In this document: in pieces, positions 18,787 to 27,708 of the stretch
How the letters are laid out: every line of letters begins with the position of its first letter
Numbering within the stretch: position 1 is the stretch's first letter
Assembly: GCF_028993575.1 (NCBI RefSeq)
Contig: NZ_CP118615.1
Coordinates: 3,866,001 to 3,930,000 of the forward strand
DNA from: Micromonospora cathayae
Lineage (GTDB): Bacteria; Actinomycetota; Actinomycetes; Mycobacteriales; Micromonosporaceae
Length of the DNA: 64,000 nucleotides
Direction: 5' to 3'
The notes under the pieces: model-generated
Told to the model about the DNA's origin: nothing
Databases searched by the model: none
The model's input: the letters and a program-made list of their open reading frames with translations, nothing else
Position numbers and translations under genes: made by a program

Positions 18787-19484
18787 CCGGCCCGCTGGGC
18801 TGGCTGCTCACCGCCCAGGTCGAGGTGGTCGGCGCGCCGGTGCTGGTCCGGGAGATCGTCGGCAACGGGTTCGGGCTGGTCTCGGCGCTGCTCGGGCTGC
18901 GCCGCCTGGTCTGGGCCTGGCCGGTCGGCATGGTCGGCAACGCGCTGCTGCTGACCGTCTTCCTCGGCGGCGTGTTCGCCACCCCGCAGGCGCACGACCT
19001 GTACGGGCAGGCCGGCCGGCAGGTGTTCTTCTTCGCGGTGGCCTGCTACGGCTGGTGGCGGTGGTCGCGTACCCGCCGGGCCGGGGAGGCGTCGGACGGC
19101 GCGGCGGTCACCCCGCGCTGGGCCACCGGCCGGGAGCGGCTGGGGCTGCTGGTGGCGGCGGTGGTCGGCACCGCGGTGGCGTACCCGGTGCTGGCCGCGC
19201 TCGGCTCGTGGGGGCCGCTGCCGGACGCCTGGATCCTGGTCGGCAGCCTGCTCGCCACGTACGGCATGGCCCGGGGCTGGGTCGATTTCTGGCTGATCTG
19301 GATCGCGGTGGACGCGGTCGGGGTGCCGCTGCTGCTGCGCGGCGGTTTCTATCCGTCGGCCGCCATGTACCTGGGCTACGGCCTGTTCTGCGCCTGGGGT
19401 CTGGTCAGTTGGTGGCGGACCTCCCGGGCGGCCGGGGCGCGCCGTGATCCCGTCCCGTCGAGCTACCTGGAGGCCGTCGCATGA
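18783..19484 (+). CDS. ribM: PnuC-family transporter, probable riboflavin importer (RibM type)
   Basis: 233 residues with about seven hydrophobic helices. It has the PnuC pattern of an N-terminal [33 protein letters not shown] and a C-terminal [20 protein letters not shown] segment. Start GTG overlaps the ribE stop and the stop overlaps ribBA, so it is translated as part of the FMN-riboswitch operon. PnuC proteins usually move nicotinamide riboside; homologues inside actinobacterial rib operons (RibM/PnuX) carry riboflavin, which the context favours. Substrate is inference. Confidence 0.82.
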   Translation: MTGPLGWLLTAQVEVVGAPVLVREIVGNGFGLVSALLGLRRLVWAWPVGMVGNALLLTVFLGGVFATPQAHDLYGQAGRQVFFFAVACYGWWRWSRTRRAGEASDGAAVTPRWATGRERLGLLVAAVVGTAVAYPVLAALGSWGPLPDAWILVGSLLATYGMARGWVDFWLIWIAVDAVGVPLLLRGGFYPSAAMYLGYGLFCAWGLVSWWRTSRAAGARRDPVPSSYLEAVA

Positions 19485-20746
19485 CCACGTTCGGAACCAT
19501 CGCGCAGGCGGTGGCGGACATCGCCGCCGGCCGGCCGGTCGTCGTGGTCGACGACGCCGACCGGGAGAACGAGGGCGACCTGATCTTCGCCGCCGAGCGG
19601 GCCACCCCGGAGCTGCTCGCGTTCATGGTCCGGCACACCTCCGGCTACATCTGCGTGCCGCTGACCGAGAGCGAGTGCGATCGGCTGGACCTGCCGCCGA
19701 TGCATCACACCAACCAGGACCGGCGGGGCACCGCGTACACGGTCACCGTGGACGCCCGGGAGGGCGTCAGCACCGGCATCTCCGCCGCCGACCGGGCGCA
19801 CACCATCCGGCTGCTCGCCGCCGCCGACACCAGCCCCGCCGACCTGGCCCGGCCGGGCCACGTGGTGCCGCTGCGGGCCCGCGAGGGCGGGGTGCTGCGC
19901 CGTCCCGGCCACACCGAGGCGGCCGTCGACCTGACCCGGCTGGCCGGGCTGCGTCCGGCCGGGGTGCTCTGCGAGCTGGTCAACGACGACGGCACCATGA
20001 TGCGCCTGCCGGACCTGGAGAAGTTCTGCGCCGAGCACGGCCTCACCCTGGTCACCATCGCCGACCTGGTCGCCCACCGGCGGCGTACCGAGAAGCAGGT
20101 CGAGCTGGTCGCGGACGCCCGGATGCCGACCCGGCACGGGGTGTTCCGGGCGCTGGGCTACCGCACCGCGCACGACCCCGCCGAGCACATCGCGCTGGTG
20201 ATGGGTGACCTCGGTGACGGCCGGGACGTGCTGGTGCGGGTGCACTCCGAGTGCCTCACCGGGGACGTGTTCGGGTCGCTGCGCTGCGACTGCGGGCCGC
20301 AGCTCAACGCCGCCCTGGCCCGGGTCGCGCAGGAGGGCCGGGGCGTGGTGCTCTACGTCCGGGGGCACGAGGGGCGCGGCATCGGGCTGCTGCACAAGCT
20401 CCAGGCGTACCAGTTGCAGGACCTGGGCCGGGACACCGTCGACGCGAACCTCGACCTGGGGCTGCCGGCCGACGCCCGCGACTACGGCACCGGCGCGCAG
20501 ATCCTGTACGACCTGGGGGTCCGGTCGATGCGGCTGCTGACCAACAACCCGGCCAAACGGGCCGGGCTGGAGGGGTACGGCCTGACCGTCACCGGCCGGG
20601 AGGCGCTGCCGGTGCACCCGCACCCGGAGAACGTGCGCTACCTGCGGACCAAGCGGGACCGGATGGGGCACCTGCTGGACGAGCTGGACGAGGTGACCGA
20701 GACGCCGCTGGGCCGGGTGGCCGCGGCCGACGAGATCGGAGCGTGA
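19481..20746 (+). CDS. ribBA: 3,4-Dihydroxy-2-butanone-4-phosphate synthase / GTP cyclohydrolase II
   Basis: Bifunctional supplier of both riboflavin precursors, 421 residues. The RibB half (1-200) has [16 protein letters not shown] with the acidic metal ligands and [13 protein letters not shown]. The RibA half (from about 205) has [21 protein letters not shown] (zinc cysteines), RGHEGRGIG and DYGTGAQIL. Both catalytic sets appear complete. Overlaps the transporter by 4 nt and is followed after one base by ribH. Confidence 0.96.
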   Translation: MTTFGTIAQAVADIAAGRPVVVVDDADRENEGDLIFAAERATPELLAFMVRHTSGYICVPLTESECDRLDLPPMHHTNQDRRGTAYTVTVDAREGVSTGISAADRAHTIRLLAAADTSPADLARPGHVVPLRAREGGVLRRPGHTEAAVDLTRLAGLRPAGVLCELVNDDGTMMRLPDLEKFCAEHGLTLVTIADLVAHRRRTEKQVELVADARMPTRHGVFRALGYRTAHDPAEHIALVMGDLGDGRDVLVRVHSECLTGDVFGSLRCDCGPQLNAALARVAQEGRGVVLYVRGHEGRGIGLLHKLQAYQLQDLGRDTVDANLDLGLPADARDYGTGAQILYDLGVRSMRLLTNNPAKRAGLEGYGLTVTGREALPVHPHPENVRYLRTKRDRMGHLLDELDEVTETPLGRVAAADEIGA

Positions 20747-20747
20747 G

Positions 20748-21248
20748 ATGGCGGGTTTCGGTGAGCCGGGGGTGAGCACGGTGGACGCCGCCGGCCTGAC
20801 CGTGGGGGTGGTGGCGGCCCGCTGGCACGGCGACCTGACCGACCACATGCTGGACCGGGCGGTCGCCGCCGCGCAGGCGTGCGGGGCGCGGGCGGTGACC
20901 GCCCGGGTGGCCGGGTCGGTGGAGCTGCCGGTGGTGGCGCAGGCCCTGGCCCGGCGCTGCGACGTGGTGGTGGCGCTCGGCGTGGTGGTGCGCGGGGCCA
21001 CCGCCCACTTCGACTACGTCTGCCGGTCGGTGACCGACGGGCTGACCCGGGTGGCGCTGGACGAGGGGAAGCCGGTGGCGCACGGGGTGCTCACCGTGGA
21101 CACCATCGAGCAGGCCCGGGACCGGGCCGGGCTGCCCGGTTCGGCGGAGGACAAGGGCTGGGCGGCCACCGTGGCCGCCCTCGACGCGGCCCTGGCGATC
21201 CGGGACCTGGCCGCCGCCAACGGCCACCGGGTCGGCTTCGGCCGCTGA
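20748..21248 (+). CDS. ribH: 6,7-Dimethyl-8-ribityllumazine synthase
   Basis: Condenses the RibB and RibD products. 166 residues, normal length. Features: VGVVAARWHGDLTDHMLDRAV (substrate loop with aromatic Trp), VAGSVELPVVAQAL, VVVRGATAHFDYVCRSVTDGL (catalytic His after ATAHFD) and PVAHGVLTVDTIEQA. Last gene of the riboflavin operon, convergent with the ABC transporter that follows. Confidence 0.95.
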   Translation: MAGFGEPGVSTVDAAGLTVGVVAARWHGDLTDHMLDRAVAAAQACGARAVTARVAGSVELPVVAQALARRCDVVVALGVVVRGATAHFDYVCRSVTDGLTRVALDEGKPVAHGVLTVDTIEQARDRAGLPGSAEDKGWAATVAALDAALAIRDLAAANGHRVGFGR

Positions 21249-21272
21249 GCCACCGCTTCGGCGCGGACCGTT

Positions 21273-21290
21273 CCCGGTCGGCCGACCGGG
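21273..21290. terminator. Perfect palindrome between convergent ribH and ABC genes
   Basis: CCCGGTCGG followed immediately by CCGACCGGG, 9 bp each. It sits 25 nt after ribH and 70 nt after the end of the convergent ABC gene, so it may terminate both. There is no U-tract. The remaining spacer holds degenerate GGTTCCAGCCCGGCGG repeats. Confidence 0.45.
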
Positions 21291-21361
21291 TTCCAGCCCG
21301 GCGGGCCGTTTCCAGCCCGGCGGACCAGGTTCCCGGTCGGCCGGTCGGGGCCGGTCGGGGG

Positions 21362-22105
21362 TCAGAGCCGGCCGGCCTCGATGATCCGGCGGAGGAACTG
21401 CCGGGTGCGGGGCTGGGTGGGGTCGCCGAGCACCTGCTCCGGCGGCCCGGACTCGACGACCCGGCCGCCGTCGAGGAAGCAGACCCGGTCGGCCACCTCC
21501 CGGGCGAAGCCCATCTCGTGGGTGGCCAGCACCATCGTCATCCCGTCCGCCTTCAGCTCCCGGATCAGCGCCAGCACCTCGCCGACCAGCTCCGGGTCCA
21601 GCGCCGAGGTCACCTCGTCCAGCAGCATCAGCCGGGGCGAGTTCGCCAGTGCCCGGACGATCGCCACCCGCTGCTGCTGCCCGCCGGAGAGCCGGTCCGG
21701 GTAGGCGTCCGCCTTGTCCACCAGGCCGACCCGGGCCAGCAGTTCCCGGGCCTGGGTCTCGGCCTCGGCGCGGGCCCGTCGGTGCACCCGGCGCGGCGCG
21801 AGGGTGACGTTCTCCAGCACCGTCAGGTGCGGGAAGAGGTTGTACGACTGGAAGACCATGCCGATGCGGCGGCGTACCCGGTCGGCGTCCACCCGCGGGT
21901 CGGAGATGTCCTCCCCGTCCAGTTCGATCGTCCCGTCGTCGAGCTGCTCCAGCAGGTTCACCACCCGCAGCAGGGTGGACTTGCCCGATCCGGACGCCCC
22001 GATCAGGGCCACCACCTGGTGCTCGGCGACGGTCAGGTCGAGCCGGTCGAGGACCGGGTGACCACCGAACTCCTTGCGCAGCCCTCGGCAGGTGAGCAGG
22101 GCCAT
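21362..22105 (-). CDS. Polar amino-acid ABC transporter, ATP-binding subunit
   Basis: 247-residue GlnQ/HisP-type ATPase. Walker A GASGSGKST (about 36-44), Q-loop FQSYNLFPH, signature LSGGQQQR, Walker B LMLLDEVTSALD and switch His in LATHEMGFA are all present. Third gene of a minus-strand binding protein-permease-ATPase operon; one base separates it from the permease. A polar amino acid is the likely cargo, but its identity cannot be read from sequence. Confidence 0.93.
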   Translation of the reverse strand: MALLTCRGLRKEFGGHPVLDRLDLTVAEHQVVALIGASGSGKSTLLRVVNLLEQLDDGTIELDGEDISDPRVDADRVRRRIGMVFQSYNLFPHLTVLENVTLAPRRVHRRARAEAETQARELLARVGLVDKADAYPDRLSGGQQQRVAIVRALANSPRLMLLDEVTSALDPELVGEVLALIRELKADGMTMVLATHEMGFAREVADRVCFLDGGRVVESGPPEQVLGDPTQPRTRQFLRRIIEAGRL

Positions 22106-22106
22106 G

Positions 22107-22952
22107 TCAGCCTCCGGACTGGCGTCGGGCCGCCCGCAGCGTCACCCAGTCGGTGACCGCGATCAGCGGGATGGCGAGCAGCACGAACAGCACCCCGGCC
22201 AGGATGTACGGGGTGTAGTTGAACGTCTCGGCGGTGGCGATCTGCGCGGCGCGGACCGCGTCGATCGGACCGGCCAGGGAGACCAGCCCGACGTCCTTCT
22301 GCAACGCCACCACGTCGTTGAGCAGCGGCGGGGCCACCCGGCGGACGGCCTGCGGCAGCACCACGTGCCGCATGGTCTGCCGGTGGGTCAGCCCGAGCGA
22401 GCGGGCTGCGGCGAGCTGACTGGGGTGGACCGACTCGATGCCGGCCCGGAACACCTCGGCCAGGTACCCGCCGTAGGTGAGTACCAGGGCGGCCCCGCCC
22501 AGCACCAGCACCGACGGCATGCCCTGCAACCGCAGGCCGGGCACCCCGAGGGTGAGCACGTACAGCACGATGATCAGCGGCAGGCCCCGGAAGGTGTACG
22601 TGTAGCCGGCGGCCAGGGCGCGGACCGGGAAGAACACCGGCCCGCGCAGCGTCCGCAGCACCGCGATGAGCAGGCCCAGCAGCAGCGCGCCGGCCGCGCA
22701 GCAGACCAGCAGCCGGACGTTGAGCCAGAGCCCGGTCAGCACCGTGGGTAGGGCGTCCCGGGCGATCGCCGGGTCCAGGAAGGACGCGCGGACCCGCTCC
22801 CAGCCGGGTGCGCCGGTCACCGCGACGACCAGCAGCGTGCCGAGCGCCGCCGTGGAGGAGGCGGCGACCAGCACGCTCTGGATCGTCTGCCGGCGGCGGT
22901 ACGCGGCCCGCTGCCGCTGTACCGCCGAGGGGGTGTGGCCGAGCGTGGTCAC
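22107..22952 (-). CDS. Polar amino-acid ABC transporter, permease subunit
   Basis: 281 residues of the HisM/GlnP family with about six membrane helices. The EAA motif is clear: AGIESVHPSQLAAARSLGLTHRQTMRHVVLPQA. An N-terminal cytoplasmic segment (RRRQTIQSV) precedes the first helix. The GTG start overlaps the end of the binding-protein gene by 4 nt. Single permease, so a homodimer is expected. Confidence 0.92.
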   Translation of the reverse strand: MTTLGHTPSAVQRQRAAYRRRQTIQSVLVAASSTAALGTLLVVAVTGAPGWERVRASFLDPAIARDALPTVLTGLWLNVRLLVCCAAGALLLGLLIAVLRTLRGPVFFPVRALAAGYTYTFRGLPLIIVLYVLTLGVPGLRLQGMPSVLVLGGAALVLTYGGYLAEVFRAGIESVHPSQLAAARSLGLTHRQTMRHVVLPQAVRRVAPPLLNDVVALQKDVGLVSLAGPIDAVRAAQIATAETFNYTPYILAGVLFVLLAIPLIAVTDWVTLRAARRQSGG

Positions 22953-23815
22953 GTCAGCTCGGGTGCCCCGGCCACCTGGGCGAGCCACCGCTGCTCCAGG
23001 GCCTTCAGGGTGCCGGCCCGCTCGAGCGCGCCGACCGCCTGGCTGACACAACCGGTCAGCGGGGACCCCTTGTCCAGCAGCAGTCCGAACGTTTCGGGCG
23101 TGCCGACCTGCGGCACCTGCCCGACGATGACCGCCTCGGGGATCTCCGCGCCGGTGATGTAGAACGCGGTGGGCAGGTCCACGACCAGCCCGTCGAGCTG
23201 CCCGTTCTGCAGGGCCTTCTTGGCGTCGTCGTTGCTGTTGTAGACCTGCGGCTGCCCGGTCGGCTTGATCACGTCGGTGATCGCCTGGTAGCTGGTGGTG
23301 CCCACCTGCGCGCCGAGTTTGGCGTTCCGCAGGTCGGCCAGGGACGTCTTTCCGGCGATCTTCGAGGTCTTCAGCGCGATGACGGTCTGCCGGACGAAGT
23401 AGTACGGGGCGGAGAAGTCCACCGCCTGCTTGCGTTCCTCGGTGATCGAGAACTGGTTGATGTCGAAGTCGAACTCCTTCGGGCCGGGCGCGATGGCGCT
23501 GTCGAACTTGACCCGGGTCCAGGTCACGTCGCCGCGGGCGAACCCGAGCTGTTCGGCCACCGCGTACGCCACGGCGGCCTCGAAGCCTTCGCCGCTGTCC
23601 GGCTTGTTCTCCCGGAACCACGGCTCGTAGGCGGGTTCGTCGGTGGCGATGGTGAGCCGGCCCGGGGTCCGGGTGGGCAGGGTGTCCTTGGTGCAGGCGG
23701 CGGCGCTGCCGCTGGCGGCGGGGGCGGGGGTGGCGTCGTCCTGCGGGGCGCAGCCGGCCACCGCCGCCAGCAGGACCCCGGCGCAGGTGAGCACGACGGT
23801 ACGTGGAGTGAGCAT
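22949..23815 (-). CDS. Polar amino-acid ABC transporter, substrate-binding lipoprotein
   Basis: 288 residues with signal peptide MLTPRTVVLTCAGVLLAAVAGC (lipobox VAGC). The mature part is a type II periplasmic binding fold of the extracellular solute-binding family 3: LTIATDEPAYEPWF, GFEAAVAYAVAEQL, FDFDINQFSITEERKQAVDFS and KLGAQVGTTSYQAI. First gene of the operon, divergent from hisE. An upstream in-frame start would spoil the signal peptide, so ATG 23815 is chosen. Confidence 0.93.
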   Translation of the reverse strand: MLTPRTVVLTCAGVLLAAVAGCAPQDDATPAPAASGSAAACTKDTLPTRTPGRLTIATDEPAYEPWFRENKPDSGEGFEAAVAYAVAEQLGFARGDVTWTRVKFDSAIAPGPKEFDFDINQFSITEERKQAVDFSAPYYFVRQTVIALKTSKIAGKTSLADLRNAKLGAQVGTTSYQAITDVIKPTGQPQVYNSNDDAKKALQNGQLDGLVVDLPTAFYITGAEIPEAVIVGQVPQVGTPETFGLLLDKGSPLTGCVSQAVGALERAGTLKALEQRWLAQVAGAPELT

Positions 23816-23955
23816 GCCGCACAGCGTAGGGCCATCCCGGGCGCACCCCGACCGGTGCCCCACCATTCCGGTAGGGAATCGATGCCGTTCCGTTGCCCGG
23901 ACCGGCCCGGACCCGGCGCTCGGTGCCCCCGTGGCCGCTGCAAGAATCACGTTCC

Positions 23956-24219
23956 GTGAAGACGTTCGAGGAGTTGTTCGCCGAGCTGCAGGCCAAGGCC
24001 GCCGCCGGCACCCCGGGCTCGGGCACGGTCGCCGCGCTGGAGCGGGGGGTCCACTTCATCGGCAAGAAGGTCGTCGAGGAGGCGGCCGAGTCGTGGATGG
24101 CCGCCGAGCACGAGGGGCCGCAGCGCACCGCCGAGGAGATCTCCCAACTGCTGTACCAGGTCCAGGTGCTGATGCTGGCCAGCGGGCTCGAACTCGAGGA
24201 CGTCTACCGACATCTGTGA
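23956..24219 (+). CDS. hisE: Phosphoribosyl-ATP pyrophosphatase
   Basis: Second step of histidine biosynthesis. 87 residues, an all-alpha MazG-like fold: [41 protein letters not shown] with the conserved E-x2-E and a downstream [17 protein letters not shown] 23956 gives the family N-terminus (KTFEELF); an earlier frame extension is not conserved. AAGAAT lies 8 nt before the start, so the transcript may be nearly leaderless. Followed by hisG after 49 nt. Confidence 0.93.
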   Translation: MKTFEELFAELQAKAAAGTPGSGTVAALERGVHFIGKKVVEEAAESWMAAEHEGPQRTAEEISQLLYQVQVLMLASGLELEDVYRHL

Positions 24220-24268
24220 GTGCCCACCCCGACCGGTCCGTCACGATCGAGAACAGGAGCACTCCGTC

Positions 24269-25114
24269 ATGCTGCGTGTCGCCATCCCCAACAAGGGCAC
24301 CCTGGCCGAGCCGGCCGCCCAGATGCTGCGCGAGGCGGGCTACCGCCAGCGCACCGACGCCAAGGACCTGGTCTGCCGGGACGAGGGCAACGACGTCGAA
24401 TTCTTCTACCTGCGGCCTAAGGACATCGCCACCTACGTCGGCTCCGGTGACCTGGACCTGGGCATCACCGGCCGCGACCTGCTGATCGACTCCGGCGCGC
24501 CGGCCGAGGAGGTGGTCGACCTGAACTTCGGCCGGGCCACCTTCCGGTTCGCCGCCCGCCCCGACGACATCGCCTCCGTGCAGGAGCTGGGCGGGCACCG
24601 GATCGCCACCGCGTACCCGGGCCTGGTCCGGCGGCACCTCGCCGAGCTGGACGTCAAGGCCGACGTGATCCGGCTCGACGGCGCGGTGGAGAACGCCGTC
24701 CGGCTGGGCGTGGCCGACGTGGTCGCCGACGTGGTGGAGACCGGTGCCACCCTGCGCCAGGCCGGCCTGGTGGTCTTCGGCGAGCCGCTGCTGCGCTCGG
24801 CCGCGGTGCTGGTCCGCCGGGCCGGGGCCCCCGGCTGCGCCCAGGCCGACCAGCTGCTGCACCGGCTGCACGGGGTGCTGGTCGCCCGCCGGTACGTGAT
24901 GCTCGCCTACGACGTCCCGGCCAACCTGCTGGAGCAGGCCACCGCGCTCACCCCCGGCATCGAGTCGCCGACCATCTCGCCGCTGCACCGGGAGGGCTGG
25001 GTGGCCGTGCAGGCGATGGTGGCCCGCGACCAGGTGCACCGGATCATGGACGAGCTGTACGAGGTGGGCGCGCGGGCCATCCTGGTCACCAACATCCACG
25101 CCTGCCGGCTGTGA
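24269..25114 (+). CDS. hisG: ATP phosphoribosyltransferase, long form
   Basis: First, feedback-controlled step of histidine synthesis. 281 residues, the long (HisZ-independent) form. MLRVAIPNKGTLAEPA start, DLDLGITGRDLL, the signature segment DGAVENAVRLGVADVVADVVETGATLR, and a C-terminal ACT-like regulatory domain from about residue 205 (SPTISPLHREGWVAVQAMV) that binds histidine in homologues. A strong AACAGGAGC precedes the ATG. The stop overlaps the following transporter gene. Confidence 0.95.
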   Translation: MLRVAIPNKGTLAEPAAQMLREAGYRQRTDAKDLVCRDEGNDVEFFYLRPKDIATYVGSGDLDLGITGRDLLIDSGAPAEEVVDLNFGRATFRFAARPDDIASVQELGGHRIATAYPGLVRRHLAELDVKADVIRLDGAVENAVRLGVADVVADVVETGATLRQAGLVVFGEPLLRSAAVLVRRAGAPGCAQADQLLHRLHGVLVARRYVMLAYDVPANLLEQATALTPGIESPTISPLHREGWVAVQAMVARDQVHRIMDELYEVGARAILVTNIHACRL

Positions 25115-26226
25115 GGCCGCTGCCGCCGCCGGCGGCGCTCGCTCTGGTCGCCCTGGGCGGGGTCGCCTCGGCGGCGCAGGGCCTGGCCAACGCCGAGTTC
25201 GGGGCGCGGGCCGGTAGCCCGGTGCTCGGGGCGGTGGTCAACAACCTCGTGGGCACGCTGCTCGTCGCCGTGGGACTGGTGGCGTTGCCGTCCATGCGGG
25301 CCGGGCTGCGGGCCCTGCGGACCGCCCGGTTGCCCTGGTGGTCGTACCTGGGTGGGCTCGGCGGGGCGGCGATCGTGGTGATCGCCACGTACGTGGTGCC
25401 GGTGCTCGGGGTGGCGGTGTTCACCATCGCCCAGGTGGCCGGGGGCAGCCTGGGTGGCCTCGCGGTGGACCGGTCCGGTCTCGCCCCGGTGGGTCGGCTG
25501 CCGTTGACCCGCGCCCGGATCGGTGGCGCGGTGCTCGGGGTGGCGGCGGTCACCCTGGCCCAGCTCGGCCGTCCGCTGGGCGAACTGGCCGTCGGCGGCG
25601 TCCTGCTGGCCGTGGCGGGCGGGCTGGCGGTGGCCCTCCAGGCGGCGCTCAACGGGCGGGTCTCCGCCGCCAGCAGCACCGCCGCCGGCACGGCGGTGAA
25701 CTTCGTGGTCAGCACGGTGGCGGTGTTCGCCGTCGCGGCCGGGGTGGGCGCGTTCGGCCGGTGGCCGGCGAGCTGGCCGGGGGACTGGTACCTGTGGACC
25801 GGTGGCCTGCTCGGCGTCACCATCGTGGCCGCGCTGCTGGTCGGGGTCCGCTCGGTCGGGGTGCTGCGCACCGGTCTGGTCCTGGTGGCCGGGCAGCTCG
25901 GTGGTTCGCTGTTGTTCGACGCGCTGCTGCCGGGTGGGGCCGGCCTGCGCCTGCCGGTGCTGGCCGGCGCGCTGCTCACCCTGGCCGCGGCGGTGGTCGC
26001 CGGCCGGTCGGCCCGGCCGGGCGGCGCCGGAAACCGCGCTGGCCGAGACGGCGGTGGCCGCAACCGGGGCGTCCGGAACCGGCCCGGGCCGACGGTGCCG
26101 GACCCGCGCCAGGCGAATCAGGCCGACCGGGCGGCCCCGGCGGCCCCGGCGGCCCCGGCGGACGGTGATCCGACGGCGGACTCCGCTGACCCGGCGGGTC
26201 CCGGTGACCCGGAGCGGACCCGCTGA
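25111..26226 (+). CDS. DMT-superfamily transporter (YdcZ/DUF606 type)
   Basis: 371 residues with about ten membrane helices arranged as two similar halves: ALVALGGVASAAQGLANAEFG... opens half 1 and VALQAALNGRVSAASSTAAGTAVNFVVST opens half 2. Both carry the xNxxFG/xNGxVS and VNxxVGT pattern of the YdcZ family. The last 60 residues are a hydrophilic Gly/Arg/Pro/Ala tail with APAAPAAPA repeats. GTG overlaps the hisG stop by 4 nt. Cargo unknown; coupling to hisG does not prove a histidine link. Confidence 0.85.
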   Translation: MRPLPPPAALALVALGGVASAAQGLANAEFGARAGSPVLGAVVNNLVGTLLVAVGLVALPSMRAGLRALRTARLPWWSYLGGLGGAAIVVIATYVVPVLGVAVFTIAQVAGGSLGGLAVDRSGLAPVGRLPLTRARIGGAVLGVAAVTLAQLGRPLGELAVGGVLLAVAGGLAVALQAALNGRVSAASSTAAGTAVNFVVSTVAVFAVAAGVGAFGRWPASWPGDWYLWTGGLLGVTIVAALLVGVRSVGVLRTGLVLVAGQLGGSLLFDALLPGGAGLRLPVLAGALLTLAAAVVAGRSARPGGAGNRAGRDGGGRNRGVRNRPGPTVPDPRQANQADRAAPAAPAAPADGDPTADSADPAGPGDPERTR

Positions 26227-26259
26227 CCGGTGGGTGCGAGCGCCCGCCGGGTCGGATGG

Positions 26260-26265
26260 CAGACT
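26260..26265 (+). promoter_or_regulatory. -10 element of a probable leaderless transcript
   Basis: CAGACT followed by 6 nt and the GTG at 26272. The spacing equals that of the rpe promoter and no Shine-Dalgarno sequence is present. Confidence 0.4.
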
Positions 26266-26271
26266 GGTGGG

Positions 26272-26733
26272 GTGAGCGATTCCGACCTGGTACGCCTGCG
26301 TCCCCGCCGGATCCGGCTGGTCTGCTGGTTCTCGGCCGTCGCGCTGCTGGTGGTCTTCAGTCTGGTGGCCACCTCGCTGCACGGGCCGACCGGGAACGGT
26401 TACGGCAGCTTCCAGCGCGGCGACCAGTTCGCCATGATCGGGCTGGGGGTGCTCGGCGCGCTGGTGATCCTCCTCTTCACCCGGCCCCGGGTCGAGGCCG
26501 ACGCGCACGGCGTCCGGGTCCGCAACATCGTCGGCTCGTACGAGCTGCCCTGGGACCTGGTGCGCAACGTCCGGTTCGACCGGGGCGCGCCCTGGGCCAG
26601 CCTGGAGCTGTACGACGACGACCTGCTGCCGATGGTGGCGTTGCAGGCGGCCGACAAGGAGCTGGCGGTCGACGGGGTGCGGGCGCTGCGCCGGCTGCAC
26701 CGGGCCCGCCAGGCCACCCTCGCGCAGGGCTGA
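26272..26733 (+). CDS. PH-like domain membrane protein
   Basis: 153 residues. Two membrane helices (about 15-33 and 50-66) are followed by a cytoplasmic beta-rich domain: TRPRVEADAHGVRVRNIVGSYELPWDLVRNVRFDRGAPWASLEL. This matches the bacterial PH domain pattern found in many actinobacterial membrane proteins. GTG 26272 is favoured by the upstream -10; an earlier in-frame start at 26230 has no support. Function unknown. Confidence 0.82.
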   Translation: MSDSDLVRLRPRRIRLVCWFSAVALLVVFSLVATSLHGPTGNGYGSFQRGDQFAMIGLGVLGALVILLFTRPRVEADAHGVRVRNIVGSYELPWDLVRNVRFDRGAPWASLELYDDDLLPMVALQAADKELAVDGVRALRRLHRARQATLAQG

Positions 26734-26772
26734 GGCACCCGGGGGCCAGGGGCCGGGGTCCGGCGGGTCGAT

Positions 26773-26802
26773 TTGGGGCATCCGACGCGCAGGGTGTAGT
26801 GT
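26773..26802 (+). promoter_or_regulatory. Putative promoter of the infC operon
   Basis: TTGGGG (26773-26778), an 18-nt spacer and TAGTGT (26797-26802). Transcription would begin near 26809, giving a leader of about 257 nt before infC. Confidence 0.45.
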
Positions 26803-26932
26803 TTCCCTGTCGACCAGGCTGTCCAGGTGTGAACCTGTGACCAGCCATGAAGTGGAGCGCCCTGCTCCCACCCGAGTTGCCCCCGTGGCGGCCGGGTCCG
26901 GTCACCGGTTCCGGGGGCAGCCCCGGTCCGGA

Positions 26933-26998
26933 TGCGCGATCATGTGATCGTGCCGACCGGTCGAGCGGGCCCTGGCATGCGCCGGGGCCTTCTGCTTT
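26933..26998 (+). promoter_or_regulatory. infC leader hairpin and attenuator-like terminator
   Basis: A hairpin around GCGCGATCA/TGATCGTGC (26933-26952) is followed by a 9-bp stem. Its arms are GGCCCTGGC (26968-26976) and GCCGGGGCC (26981-26989) with a 4-nt loop, and the tail is TTCTGCTTT. This is a textbook intrinsic terminator inside the 5' leader, about 70 nt before the infC start, so conditional termination is likely. Ribosomal-protein L20 control of this operon is known in Bacillus; whether L20 acts here is inference. Confidence 0.55.
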
Positions 26999-27065
26999 CC
27001 GGGTCGGTTCCCAACCGGGGGCCGTCGGGGTCGGCCACTCAGGAGAACGGACTCGAGGAGGCCCC

Positions 27066-27689
27066 ATCAGCGTCGAACCACGCGTGAACGAGCAGATCCG
27101 GGCACGTGAGGTCCGACTGGTCGGCCCTGAGGGTGAGCAGGTGGGCATCGTCCCGCTGGAGCGCGCCCTGCAGCTGGCCGCGGACGTCGACCTGGACCTG
27201 GTCGAGGTTGCGCCGATGGCGCGCCCGCCGGTGTGCAAGCTCATGGACTTCGGCAAGTTCAAGTACGAGAGCGCACTGAAGGCGCGCGAAGCGCGGCGAA
27301 ACCAGCAGCAGACCGTCATCAAGGAGATGAAGCTCCGGCCGAAGATCGACCCGCACGACTACGAGACCAAGAAGGGTCACGTGGTGCGGTTCCTCAAGGC
27401 CGGCGACAAGGTCAAGGTGACGATCATGTTCCGTGGTCGGGAGCAGAGCCGCCCGGAGCTGGGTTACCGGCTCCTGCGCCGGCTCGAGTCCGAGATCTCG
27501 GAACTGGGGTACGTCGAGGCCGCTCCGAAGCAGGACGGTCGAAACATGATCATGGTGCTCGCTCCGCACCGTGCCACCAAGGCCGCCGCCACGGCAGCCC
27601 GGGCCGGCACGCCGCGGGAGCGGGAGGCCGGTGCCGCCGAGGCACCACCGGCCGAGGCGGCCGGACCCGCCGGGACGACCGGCGAGTAA
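27066..27689 (+). CDS. infC: Translation initiation factor IF-3 (AUC start)
   Basis: 207 residues. The protein begins [26 protein letters not shown] (27056-27061) lies 4 nt before an ATC codon at 27066, while the first GTG (27084) is 22 nt away and would remove conserved residues. Start on AUC fits the known habit of infC to use a non-canonical codon for self-repression. N-domain to about residue 75, linker helix [12 protein letters not shown]-domain with [18 protein letters not shown] and [11 protein letters not shown]. The last 35 residues are an Ala/Pro/Glu-rich actinobacterial extension. First gene of infC-rpmI-rplT. Confidence 0.93.
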   Translation: MSVEPRVNEQIRAREVRLVGPEGEQVGIVPLERALQLAADVDLDLVEVAPMARPPVCKLMDFGKFKYESALKAREARRNQQQTVIKEMKLRPKIDPHDYETKKGHVVRFLKAGDKVKVTIMFRGREQSRPELGYRLLRRLESEISELGYVEAAPKQDGRNMIMVLAPHRATKAAATAARAGTPREREAGAAEAPPAEAAGPAGTTGE

Positions 27690-27708
27690 CAGGGGAGAGA
27701 CGTTTCAC

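Noticed and set aside
14634..18995. Open minus-strand frame of about 1450 codons across rpe, the GGDEF gene and ribD/ribE
   Set aside because: It is antisense to well-recognised genes and crosses the FMN riboswitch. Long antisense frames are expected at this GC content because stop codons are rare. The predicted protein has no coherent domain, only Gly/Arg/Val/His-rich sequence.
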